Origin: Candidatus Dadabacteria bacterium
GTDB taxonomy: Bacteria > Desulfobacterota_D > UBA1144 > Nemesobacterales > Nemesobacteraceae
DNA length: 6,875 nt
Assembly (NCBI GenBank): GCA_026709745.1
Contig: JAPOSJ010000022.1
Location: forward strand, 757-7,631
Direction: 5' to 3'
In this document: one piece after another, positions 1-5,944 of the stretch
Layout: each line of letters opens with the position of its first letter
Numbering within the stretch: the stretch's first letter is position 1
Notes under the pieces: generated by a model
The model's input: only the letters and a program-made list of their open reading frames with translations
Told to the model about the DNA's origin: nothing
Databases searched by the model: none
Translations under genes and position numbers: made by a program

Positions 1-476
1 GCCCTGTAAGACGGATCGTTTACGTCAGGGGACATTGATGCCGTCTTGTTGGTCGGACCCAGCACTCCGGCAACGAAGCAAACTCTCCCGGGGTTTTTCT
101 CCATAAAATCCGAAGCTGCCTTCTTTGCAAGTTTTGCCGACTCGACATTAAGGGCTCTTACCCAGCTCTCAAGTCCATAATCGGCCTGGGCTATCGAGGT
201 AGAGCTGAATGTGTTAGTCTCAACTATGTCGCATCCCGCCTCGAAGTATCCTCTGTGGATTTGATATATAACATCGGGCCTAGTGAGGGAAAGCAGGTCG
301 TTATTCCCCTTTAGATCCAAAGTGTGATCAGAGAACAGATCTCCTCTGAAGTCTTCTTCTTTGAGATCATGCTTTTGTATCATCGTCCCCATTGCACCGT
401 CGAGGAAAAGTATTTTCTTCTTCGAAAGAGTCTCGAGATGTGTGGAGATTTTTGTATCTTTATATTCGATATTCAT
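1..476 (-). CDS. metH: Cobalamin-dependent methionine synthase MetH, N-terminal part (cut by window edge)
   Basis: MetH transfers a methyl group from methyltetrahydrofolate through cobalamin to homocysteine, making methionine in the cytoplasm. Only the first 158 residues are present; the gene runs off the left edge. They cover the start of the homocysteine S-methyltransferase barrel. Seen directly: LDGAMGTMIQ at residues 25-34, DLKGNNDLL at 54-62, EAGCDIVETNTF at 79-90 and GPTNKTASMSPDVNDPSYR at 140-158, all hallmark MetH blocks in the expected order and spacing. The zinc-binding cysteines, folate, cobalamin and reactivation domains lie beyond the window. The start is the ATG at 476: an in-frame TAG sits three codons upstream and no other start codon occurs before the conserved region. 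A GGGAG ribosome site is present but unusually close, only 2 nt from the ATG. gloB lies upstream on the same strand, 90 bp away. Confidence 0.95.
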   Translation of the reverse strand, partial: MNIEYKDTKISTHLETLSKKKILFLDGAMGTMIQKHDLKEEDFRGDLFSDHTLDLKGNNDLLSLTRPDVIYQIHRGYFEAGCDIVETNTFSSTSIAQADYGLESWVRALNVESAKLAKKAASDFMEKNPGRVCFVAGVLGPTNKTASMSPDVNDPSYR

Positions 477-501
477 TACTCCCTAGCCTTGTCGAGAGAC
501 C

Positions 502-530
502 TTAATATTGCCCTCTTTCCTTTACCTCAA
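502..530 (-). promoter_or_regulatory. Possible sigma-70-type promoter for metH
   Basis: On the minus strand, TTGAGG (525-530, 4 of 6 consensus bases) and TATTAA (502-507, 4 of 6) are separated by 17 bp, 26 nt ahead of the metH ATG. The match is weak and lies in a 90-bp gloB-metH gap, so metH may instead be read through from gloB. Confidence 0.22.
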
Positions 531-566
531 ACACAAGCTTTACGGGAACAAGGAAAAATATGGAGC

Positions 567-1358
567 CTACCATATGTTCCTGAGTTCTCTTAACTTTACG
601 AAAACCGCCATCGGATCATTCTTCAGAGACGGATCCTTCTCCCTAAGTAAATCAACAAGTGTGGGGTCATCCGTTCTCATGAAGGGGTTATATGTTCTCT
701 CTTCTCCCAGTGTTGAACGGGGAAAACGGTCTTCAGGTATTTCCCGAAGCTTGCTCTGCGCGTTCTGGCTATCCGGGGTGAGTTCGAGAGTAAACCTGAG
801 ATTGTTCTCCGCGTAGTCATGACCGCAGAACATCCTGAGTCGCGAGGAAAGAGCGGGAAGCCTGAAAGCGAAAGTCTCGTACAGGTCTTCTATCCTTCCC
901 CTAAACTTCACGTTTCCACATCCTGAAACAAACACCGTATCGCCAAGGAAAATGTTGTCCCCGATAATAAAGGAGAGGTGTTCCGGGCAATGGCCAGGAG
1001 TATGGATCACTTGAAGTCGCTGTTCTCCGAACTCTATCTCATCTCCCTCTTCGACTCCTTCGCTTCTTGGAGCGACATAGTCAAGGGCCATAGGATGGAT
1101 AAGTATCTTTGAAGAGAGAAAGACCTTTATTATGGGGTTGTTGCCGCTGATGTGGTCCGGATGGGCATGGGTATTCAAGACGTATCTTACCCTGTAGTCT
1201 TTCTTCCTTATAATTTCAAGAACAGTGATCGGATCAAGCGGGTCTATCACCACGCACTGCCCGGTCTGCTCGCACGCCACAAGATAATTGTAGTTGCTGT
1301 CACTCTCGCCGACTCGGAACCCGTATACTGAGAATCCGTCCTCATTTATTACATTCAT
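567..1358 (-). CDS. gloB: Hydroxyacylglutathione hydrolase-like metallo-beta-lactamase-fold hydrolase (glyoxalase II family)
   Basis: Likely 263-residue cytoplasmic thioesterase that releases D-lactate from S-lactoylglutathione, the second step of methylglyoxal detoxification. The binuclear metal site is complete: THAHPDH gives His64, His66, Asp68 and His69; TPGH gives His123; GDT gives Asp140; CGHDY gives His180. A C-terminal HAGH-type region follows, with NNLRF near 185-189, STLGEE and NPFMR before the end. The length fits GloB. The ATG at 1358 is chosen because AAGGAGG (1364-1370) sits 5 nt upstream; an in-frame GTG at 1406 lacks this support. The gene precedes metH on the same strand and is divergent from thrC. 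Odd points: the tail reads VKLRELRNIW where glyoxalase II usually has an LRxxKDxF-like thiol-binding tail, and the metal motif continues HISGN, reminiscent of persulfide dioxygenases. A different thiol substrate is therefore possible, though the C-terminal domain favours GloB. Confidence 0.85.
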   Translation of the reverse strand: MNVINEDGFSVYGFRVGESDSNYNYLVACEQTGQCVVIDPLDPITVLEIIRKKDYRVRYVLNTHAHPDHISGNNPIIKVFLSSKILIHPMALDYVAPRSEGVEEGDEIEFGEQRLQVIHTPGHCPEHLSFIIGDNIFLGDTVFVSGCGNVKFRGRIEDLYETFAFRLPALSSRLRMFCGHDYAENNLRFTLELTPDSQNAQSKLREIPEDRFPRSTLGEERTYNPFMRTDDPTLVDLLREKDPSLKNDPMAVFVKLRELRNIW

Positions 1359-1420
1359 CAAAGCCTCCTTGGAGTTGCGTGAAAGTGTACCTGAAACTCC
1401 CTGCACGGGTTCTGAATTTC

Positions 1421-1433
1421 TTTGACATCAAAA
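1421..1433. promoter_or_regulatory. Palindromic operator candidate upstream of thrC (copy 1 of TTTGAYATCAARA)
   Basis: TTTGACATCAAAA contains the inverted repeat TTTGA/TCAAA around a CA centre and includes the whole predicted thrC -35 hexamer. A copy differing at 2 of 13 positions lies at 2731-2743 ahead of the sulfur-carrier gene. The position over a promoter and the recurrence suggest a shared transcription-factor site. The protein that would bind it is unknown. Confidence 0.4.
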
Positions 1434-1449
1434 GCGGTTAGGGTAGTTT
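1422..1449 (+). promoter_or_regulatory. Probable sigma-70-type promoter for thrC
   Basis: A perfect TTGACA -35 box (1422-1427) is followed after 16 bp by a weak -10, TAGTTT (1444-1449, 3 of 6). The predicted start near 1456 would leave a leader of about 22 nt before the thrC ATG. The weak -10 would suit an activated or regulated promoter. For the opposite direction (gloB) only a poor -10 candidate, TACACT on the minus strand at 1384-1389, was seen, without a -35 partner. Confidence 0.4.
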
Positions 1450-1477
1450 TTACTCGCGATTGACCTTTGGAGACACA

Positions 1478-2713
1478 ATGAATTTTGTAGAATCTCTTAA
1501 ATGCAAGGAATGTGCCGAGCTTTATCCTAAGGAACCGAAATATGTCTGTGAGACCTGTTTCGGCCCTCTTGAGGTCTTGTACAACTACGACGAGATAAAA
1601 AAACATATCTCAAGAGAGAAAATAACTTCCCGTCCGCAGAACATATGGAGATACAGGGAACTTCTTCCCCTCGACGCAGAACCCACTCTGGGAACACAGG
1701 TGGGATATACGCCGCTTGTGAGAGCGGTAAACCTCGCCAAAGATCTGGGGGTTTCGGAAATATACGTAAAAAACGATGCTGTCTGCTACCCCACTCTCTC
1801 CTTTAAGGACAGGGTCGTATCCGTGGCCCTCTCAAAGGCAAAGGAGTTCGGATTCAATACTGCCGGGTGTGCCTCAACGGGAAATCTCGCAAATTCCGTA
1901 TCCTCGATTTCTGCCGCTGGGAAACTTAAAAGCTACATATTTATTCCCTATGACCTTGAGCGGTCAAAAATTCTCAACACCATAGTCTACGGAGCAAATC
2001 TTGTAGGCGTAAAAGGCACTTATGATGACGTAAACAGACTTTGCAGCGAAATTGCCAGCAAGTACAATTGGGCATTCGTGAACGTAAACATGAGACCCTA
2101 TTACTCTGAAGGTTCCAAGTCATACGCGTTTGAGGTAATGGAACAGCTCGGATGGAAGGCACCCAAGCATATAGTGGTTCCCATGGCAAGTGGTTCCCTT
2201 TTAACCAAAGTATGGAAAGCCATAAAGGAATTCGAGCTGCTTGGAATCGTGGAACCGCAGGGTTCGAAAGTATACGGCGCCCAAGCAACGGGATGTTCAC
2301 CCATATCAACCGCATTTAAAAATGGCTGGGACATGTTCAAACCCGTAAAACCGAACACCATAGCCAAGTCACTGGCTATAGGCACTCCGGCCGACGGTTA
2401 CTACGCGATGAATATAATAAGGGAAAGCGGGGGAGCGGCCGAGGATGTAAGCGACACGGAAATAGTGGATGCGATAGAGCTGCTTGCCAGGACCGAAGGC
2501 ATTTACACAGAGACTGCGGGCGGAGTGACTCTTGGGGTAACGAAAAAACTTATAGACCAGGGAAAGATTCCCCGCGACGAGCCCATAGTGGTATCTATAA
2601 CAGGAAACGGTCTTAAGACTCAGGATGCGGTTGAGAAGCGCCTAGGGGAACCTAATATCATAAATCCCTCTTTTGAAGCTTTTGAAGAACTCTACAATAA
2701 TGAAAAAACATAG
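1478..2713 (+). CDS. thrC: Threonine synthase family, PLP-dependent (fold type II)
   Basis: Threonine synthase converts O-phospho-L-homoserine to L-threonine and phosphate in the cytoplasm. The 411-residue protein starts with a zinc-ribbon-like Cys4 motif (Cys9, Cys12, Cys24, Cys27), followed by the PLP enzyme core. SFKDR at 108-112 supplies the Schiff-base lysine, Lys110. CASTGNLANS at 131-140 is the family's substrate/phosphate-cradling loop, and ETAGGVTLG and SITGNGLK near the C-terminus fit ThrC. The ATG at 1478 is chosen because GGAG (1469-1472) lies 5 nt upstream; an in-frame TTG at 1460 has no ribosome site. The gene begins 119 bp from divergent gloB, and a CysO-like sulfur-carrier gene follows after 63 bp. 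Odd: the segment before the lysine reads VCYPTLSFKDR rather than the textbook NPTGSFKDR. A related reaction, such as sulfhydrylation of a phosphorylated amino acid, cannot be excluded, but threonine synthase is the best call. Confidence 0.9.
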   Translation: MNFVESLKCKECAELYPKEPKYVCETCFGPLEVLYNYDEIKKHISREKITSRPQNIWRYRELLPLDAEPTLGTQVGYTPLVRAVNLAKDLGVSEIYVKNDAVCYPTLSFKDRVVSVALSKAKEFGFNTAGCASTGNLANSVSSISAAGKLKSYIFIPYDLERSKILNTIVYGANLVGVKGTYDDVNRLCSEIASKYNWAFVNVNMRPYYSEGSKSYAFEVMEQLGWKAPKHIVVPMASGSLLTKVWKAIKEFELLGIVEPQGSKVYGAQATGCSPISTAFKNGWDMFKPVKPNTIAKSLAIGTPADGYYAMNIIRESGGAAEDVSDTEIVDAIELLARTEGIYTETAGGVTLGVTKKLIDQGKIPRDEPIVVSITGNGLKTQDAVEKRLGEPNIINPSFEAFEELYNNEKT

Positions 2714-2720
2714 TATTACG

Positions 2721-2729
2721 TGTTATAGT
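2721..2729 (+). promoter_or_regulatory. Possible extended -10 promoter ahead of the sulfur-carrier gene
   Basis: TGTTATAGT matches the extended -10 form TGnTATAAT at all but one base. No good -35 is present (TGAAAA at 17 bp), as is common for extended -10 promoters. It would start transcription near 2736, about 41 nt before the ATG at 2777, giving the small gene expression independent of thrC. It could also be chance in A/T-rich spacer DNA. Confidence 0.35.
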
Positions 2730-2730
2730 T

Positions 2731-2743
2731 TTTGATATCAAGA
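2731..2743. promoter_or_regulatory. Palindromic operator candidate upstream of the sulfur-carrier gene (copy 2 of TTTGAYATCAARA)
   Basis: TTTGATATCAAGA contains the perfect 10-bp palindrome TTGATATCAA (2732-2741), placed just after the predicted -10 and over the predicted transcription start. It matches the copy at 1421-1433 in 11 of 13 positions. A repressor bound here would block transcription of the downstream gene. Confidence 0.4.
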
Positions 2744-2776
2744 TAGCAGCAAGAACAAGAAAAACAGGAGAAAAAC

Positions 2777-3049
2777 ATGGTATCAGTAAGAATTCCAACC
2801 CCTCTTAGAGAACTCTCAGGAGATAGGGACGAGCTTAGTATAGATGCGTCCACAGTATCAGCACTCATAGAGAAGCTTGAGAGTGAATGTCCAGGTATGA
2901 AGAGCAGGCTCTGCGATGAGAACGGAGAGGTAAGAAGATTCATAAATCTCTACGTCAACGAAGAAGATATAAGGTTTCTTGACGGAGTGAGTACGAAGCT
3001 TAACGACGGAGACGCCATATCAATCATCCCGGCAATAGCCGGAGGGTGA
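2777..3049 (+). CDS. CysO/MoaD/ThiS-family ubiquitin-like sulfur-carrier protein
   Basis: Small 90-residue beta-grasp protein ending in Ala-Gly-Gly. In this family the terminal glycine is adenylated by a MoeB/ThiF-type E1 enzyme and converted to a thiocarboxylate that donates sulfide. Seen: an N-terminal beta strand VSVRIPTPLRELSG (2-15), the block RRFINLYVNEEDIRF (53-67), and DGDAISIIPAIAGG (77-90). The middle and end closely resemble the mycobacterial cysteine-biosynthesis carrier CysO as remembered, more than MoaD (molybdopterin) or ThiS (thiazole), so sulfur delivery to an amino acid is favoured. It begins 63 bp after thrC on the same strand, with AGGAG (2766-2770) 6 nt before the ATG. 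A candidate promoter and palindrome lie in the gap. No E1 enzyme, JAMM protease or cysteine synthase is visible in the window, so its partners must be encoded elsewhere, or the adjacent ThrC-like enzyme is one. Confidence 0.88.
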   Translation: MVSVRIPTPLRELSGDRDELSIDASTVSALIEKLESECPGMKSRLCDENGEVRRFINLYVNEEDIRFLDGVSTKLNDGDAISIIPAIAGG

Positions 3050-3136
3050 ATTTTCCAAAACATCCTGCGTTCTGTTTACTAGGTGATCGCGTCCGAGCTG
3101 AAGGGTTGGTTTGCCTGTAGTCTGTACACCACATTT

Positions 3137-3156
3137 CCGATTCTAGCAGGAGTCGG
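3137..3156. repeat. Small hairpin in the convergent spacer
   Basis: CCGATTC (3137-3143) and GAGTCGG (3150-3156) can form a 7-bp stem with one T-G wobble around a 6-nt loop. It lies between the ends of the sulfur-carrier gene and dnaJ, where a two-way terminator would be expected, but no T-run follows on either strand. It may slow polymerase or protect 3' ends. Nothing else was recognised in the 3050-3189 spacer apart from the weak terminator candidate at 3158-3176. Confidence 0.3.
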
Positions 3157-3157
3157 C

Positions 3158-3176
3158 AAAAACTTTGAAAATCAAG
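3158..3176 (-). terminator. Weak intrinsic terminator candidate after dnaJ
   Basis: Read on the minus strand, a short stem (TTGA/TCAA, extendable with one bulge) is followed directly by five T residues, 14 nt past the dnaJ stop codon. The stem is short and A/T-rich, so termination would be inefficient. The stronger hairpin at 3137-3156 lies just beyond. Confidence 0.2.
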
Positions 3177-3189
3177 TAACAATTCAGAC

Positions 3190-4272
3190 TCAGTGAATCA
3201 ACTCTTTAATTTTATTAAAATATTTTTCGATCAACGGCTCTTTTTCCTTCTTGTAGCTTCCAGCAAACTCCTTTAAAACTTCTTTCTGTTTTCTGGTGAG
3301 CTTCTGGGGTATTACAACCTTTACCACTATGTACTGGTCACCGAGATTTCCAGATTCCACATCAACAAGTCCCTTTCCTCTTAGCCTTAGGGTTTGCCCC
3401 GGCTGAGTTCCAGAGGGAATCTTCATTTTAGTAGTGCCCTTAAGAAGCGGAACATCCACCTCGTCTCCAAGTGCCGCCTGAGTGAAGCTTATAGGAAACT
3501 CGCACACGATGTTATTTCCTTCCCGTTTAAAGATAGGATGTTCTCTTACTCTTACCTGTATGTAGAGATCTCCCGAGGGAGTTCCACGCACACCTGATTC
3601 TCCCTCTCCCCTTATCACAAGTCTCATTCCGCTTGAGATTCCGGCGGGGATATTGACCTGTACAATTTTCTCAGCGTACAGAAGTCCGGAGCCTCTGCAA
3701 CTCCCACATGGATTCGTTATGATCCTACCGCTTCCTCCGCACGAAGGACAACTCTGGCTTATTGAGAACGGACCCTGAGAAAAGGCAATCGACCCCCTGC
3801 CCCCGCAGCGGTCACAAACCGATTCTCCCCCGACCGAGGCTCCGGAGCCGGAGCAGTCATCGCAGAGTTGTCTCTTTCCTATCTTTATCTCTTTCTGCGC
3901 CCCAAACGCGGCTTCGTCAAAATCCACCTCAAGGTCATACTGAAGATTCCCTCCCTGACGCGCTCCACCACTGCGGCCCCTCCCACTGCTGAAAACATCT
4001 TCAAAAAGGTCGCCGAAAATATCCCCAAACCCCGAGAAACCGCCCATACCATCGCCAGACATATGACCAAAACTGTCATAACGGGCCCTTTTATCTCTGT
4101 CGTTCAGAACTTGGTAAGCCTCGTTTATTTCTTTGAATTTCTCTTCGGCACTCTTATCCCCAGGGTTGCGGTCGGGGTGATACTTAAAAGCCAGGTCCTT
4201 GTAAGAACTTTTTATGTCTTCTGGAGATGCGTTTTTTTCAACGCCCAGTATTTCGTAGTAATCTTTGGCCAT
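3190..4272 (-). CDS. dnaJ: Chaperone protein DnaJ (Hsp40, type I)
   Basis: DnaJ delivers unfolded clients to DnaK and stimulates its ATPase in the cytoplasm. The 360-residue protein has the full type I layout. The J domain (about 1-68) carries the HPD motif at 32-34. A Gly/Phe-rich linker (about 68-108) includes GGFSGFGDIFGDLF. Four CxxCxGxG zinc repeats lie at 137-144, 153-160, 175-182 and 189-196, all intact, followed by the two C-terminal client-binding domains and a lysine-rich dimerisation tail. It is the last gene of the hrcA-grpE-dnaJ operon, 27 bp after grpE. The ATG at 4272 gives the standard MAKDYYEILGV start, but no Shine-Dalgarno sequence precedes it (the upstream bases read CCCCTGATTTCAAA), so translation may depend on coupling to grpE. 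dnaK, normally between grpE and dnaJ, is not here. Confidence 0.97.
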   Translation of the reverse strand: MAKDYYEILGVEKNASPEDIKSSYKDLAFKYHPDRNPGDKSAEEKFKEINEAYQVLNDRDKRARYDSFGHMSGDGMGGFSGFGDIFGDLFEDVFSSGRGRSGGARQGGNLQYDLEVDFDEAAFGAQKEIKIGKRQLCDDCSGSGASVGGESVCDRCGGRGSIAFSQGPFSISQSCPSCGGSGRIITNPCGSCRGSGLLYAEKIVQVNIPAGISSGMRLVIRGEGESGVRGTPSGDLYIQVRVREHPIFKREGNNIVCEFPISFTQAALGDEVDVPLLKGTTKMKIPSGTQPGQTLRLRGKGLVDVESGNLGDQYIVVKVVIPQKLTRKQKEVLKEFAGSYKKEKEPLIEKYFNKIKELIH

Positions 4273-4299
4273 TTTGAAATCAGGGGACTAGGTTTTTTG

Positions 4300-4905
4300 T
4301 CAGCTCTTTTCCCCAGAGTCCCCCTCGGAGGTTTTTTCTGTGCCCTGAGAAACTGACACCATGGAGGGTCTGAGCAGTCTTCCGTTAAGGAGGTAACCTT
4401 TCTGAATCTCTGAGATTATGGTACCGCTTTCGTGAACTTTGGAGTGTTCTTTGTAAACCGCCTCGTGATAGCTTGGATCAAAAGCAGTTCCTTCACTTGA
4501 GTCTATGACTGTAACACCAAAATTCTCAAGACCCGTAAGAAACTGGGCGTGAACAAGCTTTATTCCGTCAAGAAAAGCTGCAAAGTCAGTTTTTTCCCGG
4601 GAAGATTCCCCGGAAAATTCAATAGCTCTTTCAATGTTGTCAAGGACAAAGAGTAGTTCTTTTAGATTCTGTGCGTTCCCGAAATCACGTATTTCCTGCT
4701 TCTCTCTGACAAGTCTTTTCTTATAATTGTCAAAATCAGCGGAGAGTCTTAAATACTTGTCTCTCAGAGCTTCAAGCTCCGCGGAGATACTCTCTCCATT
4801 TCCCTCTCTCTGTTGTTTTTCCACATCCGGAGACTCAAGTTGTTCGGAGCTTTCAGGACCGTTTTTTTTGCTTTCTCGAATATCCGCTTCAGTGTTCTCA
4901 CTCAT
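4300..4905 (-). CDS. grpE: Nucleotide exchange factor GrpE
   Basis: GrpE works as a dimer that releases ADP from DnaK and so drives the Hsp70 chaperone cycle. The 201-residue protein has a charged, low-complexity N-terminus (1-40), a long helix or coiled-coil region from about 42 containing DFDNYKKR (57-64) and then VLDNIERA, and the C-terminal beta domain with AFDPSYHEAV and GYLLNGRLLRPSMV. The ATG at 4905 overlaps the hrcA stop as ATGA (4 nt), so translation is coupled to hrcA. GGAG at 4916-4919 lies 10 nt upstream, a slightly long spacing. dnaJ follows after 27 bp. Both ends are intact and the length is usual for the family. Confidence 0.97.
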   Translation of the reverse strand: MSENTEADIRESKKNGPESSEQLESPDVEKQQREGNGESISAELEALRDKYLRLSADFDNYKKRLVREKQEIRDFGNAQNLKELLFVLDNIERAIEFSGESSREKTDFAAFLDGIKLVHAQFLTGLENFGVTVIDSSEGTAFDPSYHEAVYKEHSKVHESGTIISEIQKGYLLNGRLLRPSMVSVSQGTEKTSEGDSGEKS

Positions 4906-5936
4906 TCCGAAGTTTCTCCGTTAACTCTTTTTGTGACCATTTTCGCCGCATAATTAACAAGAGGGATAATTTTTGAATAATCCATCCGTGTGGGACCGAA
5001 AACGCCCAGACTTCCATAGCTGTTTCCCTTGTAGTAAGGCGCGGCGACGAGGCTGAAACCGCTGGGCATCCCCTTTTCCGAACCTACGAAGACCTTTGAG
5101 CGACCGTCTCTCACAACCGATTTAAGAAACCCAGAGAGAAGCTCGTGGTCTTCCAGTATCTCAATTATGATCCTGTAAAGAGCGGAATCCCCGAAATTAA
5201 GGGAGTCAATAACCGAAATCTTTCCCTCAACAAATATACCAGCCTTTCGCTCTCTCTCGAAAAGCTCACTGCTTATCCTAAGCACTTTTTCAAGGATCTC
5301 GCTATAGTCAGTAGCGGTTCTCTTGATCTTCTCGAGCACAACTTTGCGCACCTGCTCAATCGTAAGGCCGAGAATCAGCCTGTTAAGATAGCCCCCTATT
5401 CTCTCGAGCTGGGAATCGCTTATGGGTCTTGCAAGCCTGATGTAGGTTTTTTCCGTAAGTCCACCTTCGAACACGAGAAATATCAAGCATTCTTTTCTCC
5501 CCATCCTGACAAGCTTTGCGGACTTTACCCTGAGAGTGTTTCTCTGCGGAAGCATCCCGAGACCTGCAAGCTTGGTAAAGTCAGAAAGCATTGAGCTTGT
5601 GGCACTTATAACGTGGTCAAGCGTGCCGTCAATTCCTTCATATTTATTCTCAAGAAGACTTAGATCGTAATCCTGTGAGTCCTCAACCTGCAGAATGTTC
5701 TCAACGTAGTAATTTATTCCCTTCTCAGTGGGGAATCTCCCGGAAGATATATGACTCTGGGCCAGAAAACCCGCTTCCATAAGGGAGTTAAGTCCCTGGC
5801 GGACGGTGGCCGCAGACCATTTTATATCATATTTCGATATAAGGGTTGAAGAACCGACGGGGCTTCCGGTCTCAATAAAGTGGTCAACCACGAAACCCAG
5901 AAAAGTCTTGTTCCTAGGAGATATAGGCTGTATCAT
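4902..5936 (-). CDS. hrcA: Heat-inducible transcription repressor HrcA
   Basis: HrcA normally represses chaperone operons by binding the CIRCE inverted repeat and is kept active by GroEL. This 344-residue protein shows an N-terminal winged-helix domain with TGSPVGS (23-29), SAATVRQGL (41-49) and HISSGRFPTEKG (62-73), a GAF-like middle, and the signature GVFGPTRMDYSKIIPLVNYAAK near the C-terminus. It heads hrcA-grpE-dnaJ and overlaps grpE by 4 nt. The ATG at 5936 gives the expected N-terminus; no Shine-Dalgarno is visible, and a near-consensus -10 box ends only 8 nt before the ATG, so the mRNA is probably leaderless. Odd: the recognition-helix segment reads RQGL where HrcA proteins such as that of Bacillus subtilis have RNEM, and no CIRCE is present in the 330-bp upstream spacer. 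The protein family is certain; the operator it binds is not. Confidence 0.95.
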   Translation of the reverse strand: MIQPISPRNKTFLGFVVDHFIETGSPVGSSTLISKYDIKWSAATVRQGLNSLMEAGFLAQSHISSGRFPTEKGINYYVENILQVEDSQDYDLSLLENKYEGIDGTLDHVISATSSMLSDFTKLAGLGMLPQRNTLRVKSAKLVRMGRKECLIFLVFEGGLTEKTYIRLARPISDSQLERIGGYLNRLILGLTIEQVRKVVLEKIKRTATDYSEILEKVLRISSELFERERKAGIFVEGKISVIDSLNFGDSALYRIIIEILEDHELLSGFLKSVVRDGRSKVFVGSEKGMPSGFSLVAAPYYKGNSYGSLGVFGPTRMDYSKIIPLVNYAAKMVTKRVNGETSE

Positions 5937-5944
5937 GTTTTGGA

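Noticed and set aside
1359..1406. Sixteen-residue N-terminal extension of gloB from a GTG at 1406
   Set aside because: The ATG at 1358 has a perfect AAGGAGG 5 nt upstream, which lies inside the extension, and conserved sequence begins only after it.
1460..1477. Six-residue extension of thrC from a TTG at 1460
   Set aside because: GGAG at 1469-1472 is correctly spaced for the ATG at 1478, and the TTG has no ribosome site.
3137..3156. The convergent-spacer hairpin as a classical bidirectional intrinsic terminator
   Set aside because: The stem is reasonable but no T-run follows it on either strand, so it is listed only as a hairpin.
3083..3196. 37-codon GTG-start open frame in the convergent spacer, overlapping the dnaJ 3' end
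   Set aside because: No Shine-Dalgarno, no recognisable motif, and a length easily reached by chance.
3868..4356. 162-codon plus-strand open frame across dnaJ and the grpE end
   Set aside because: It is antisense to two well-conserved genes and its translation has no family features; a shadow frame.
5145..5594. 149-codon plus-strand open frame inside hrcA
   Set aside because: Antisense to conserved hrcA coding sequence, with no ribosome site or recognisable protein features.
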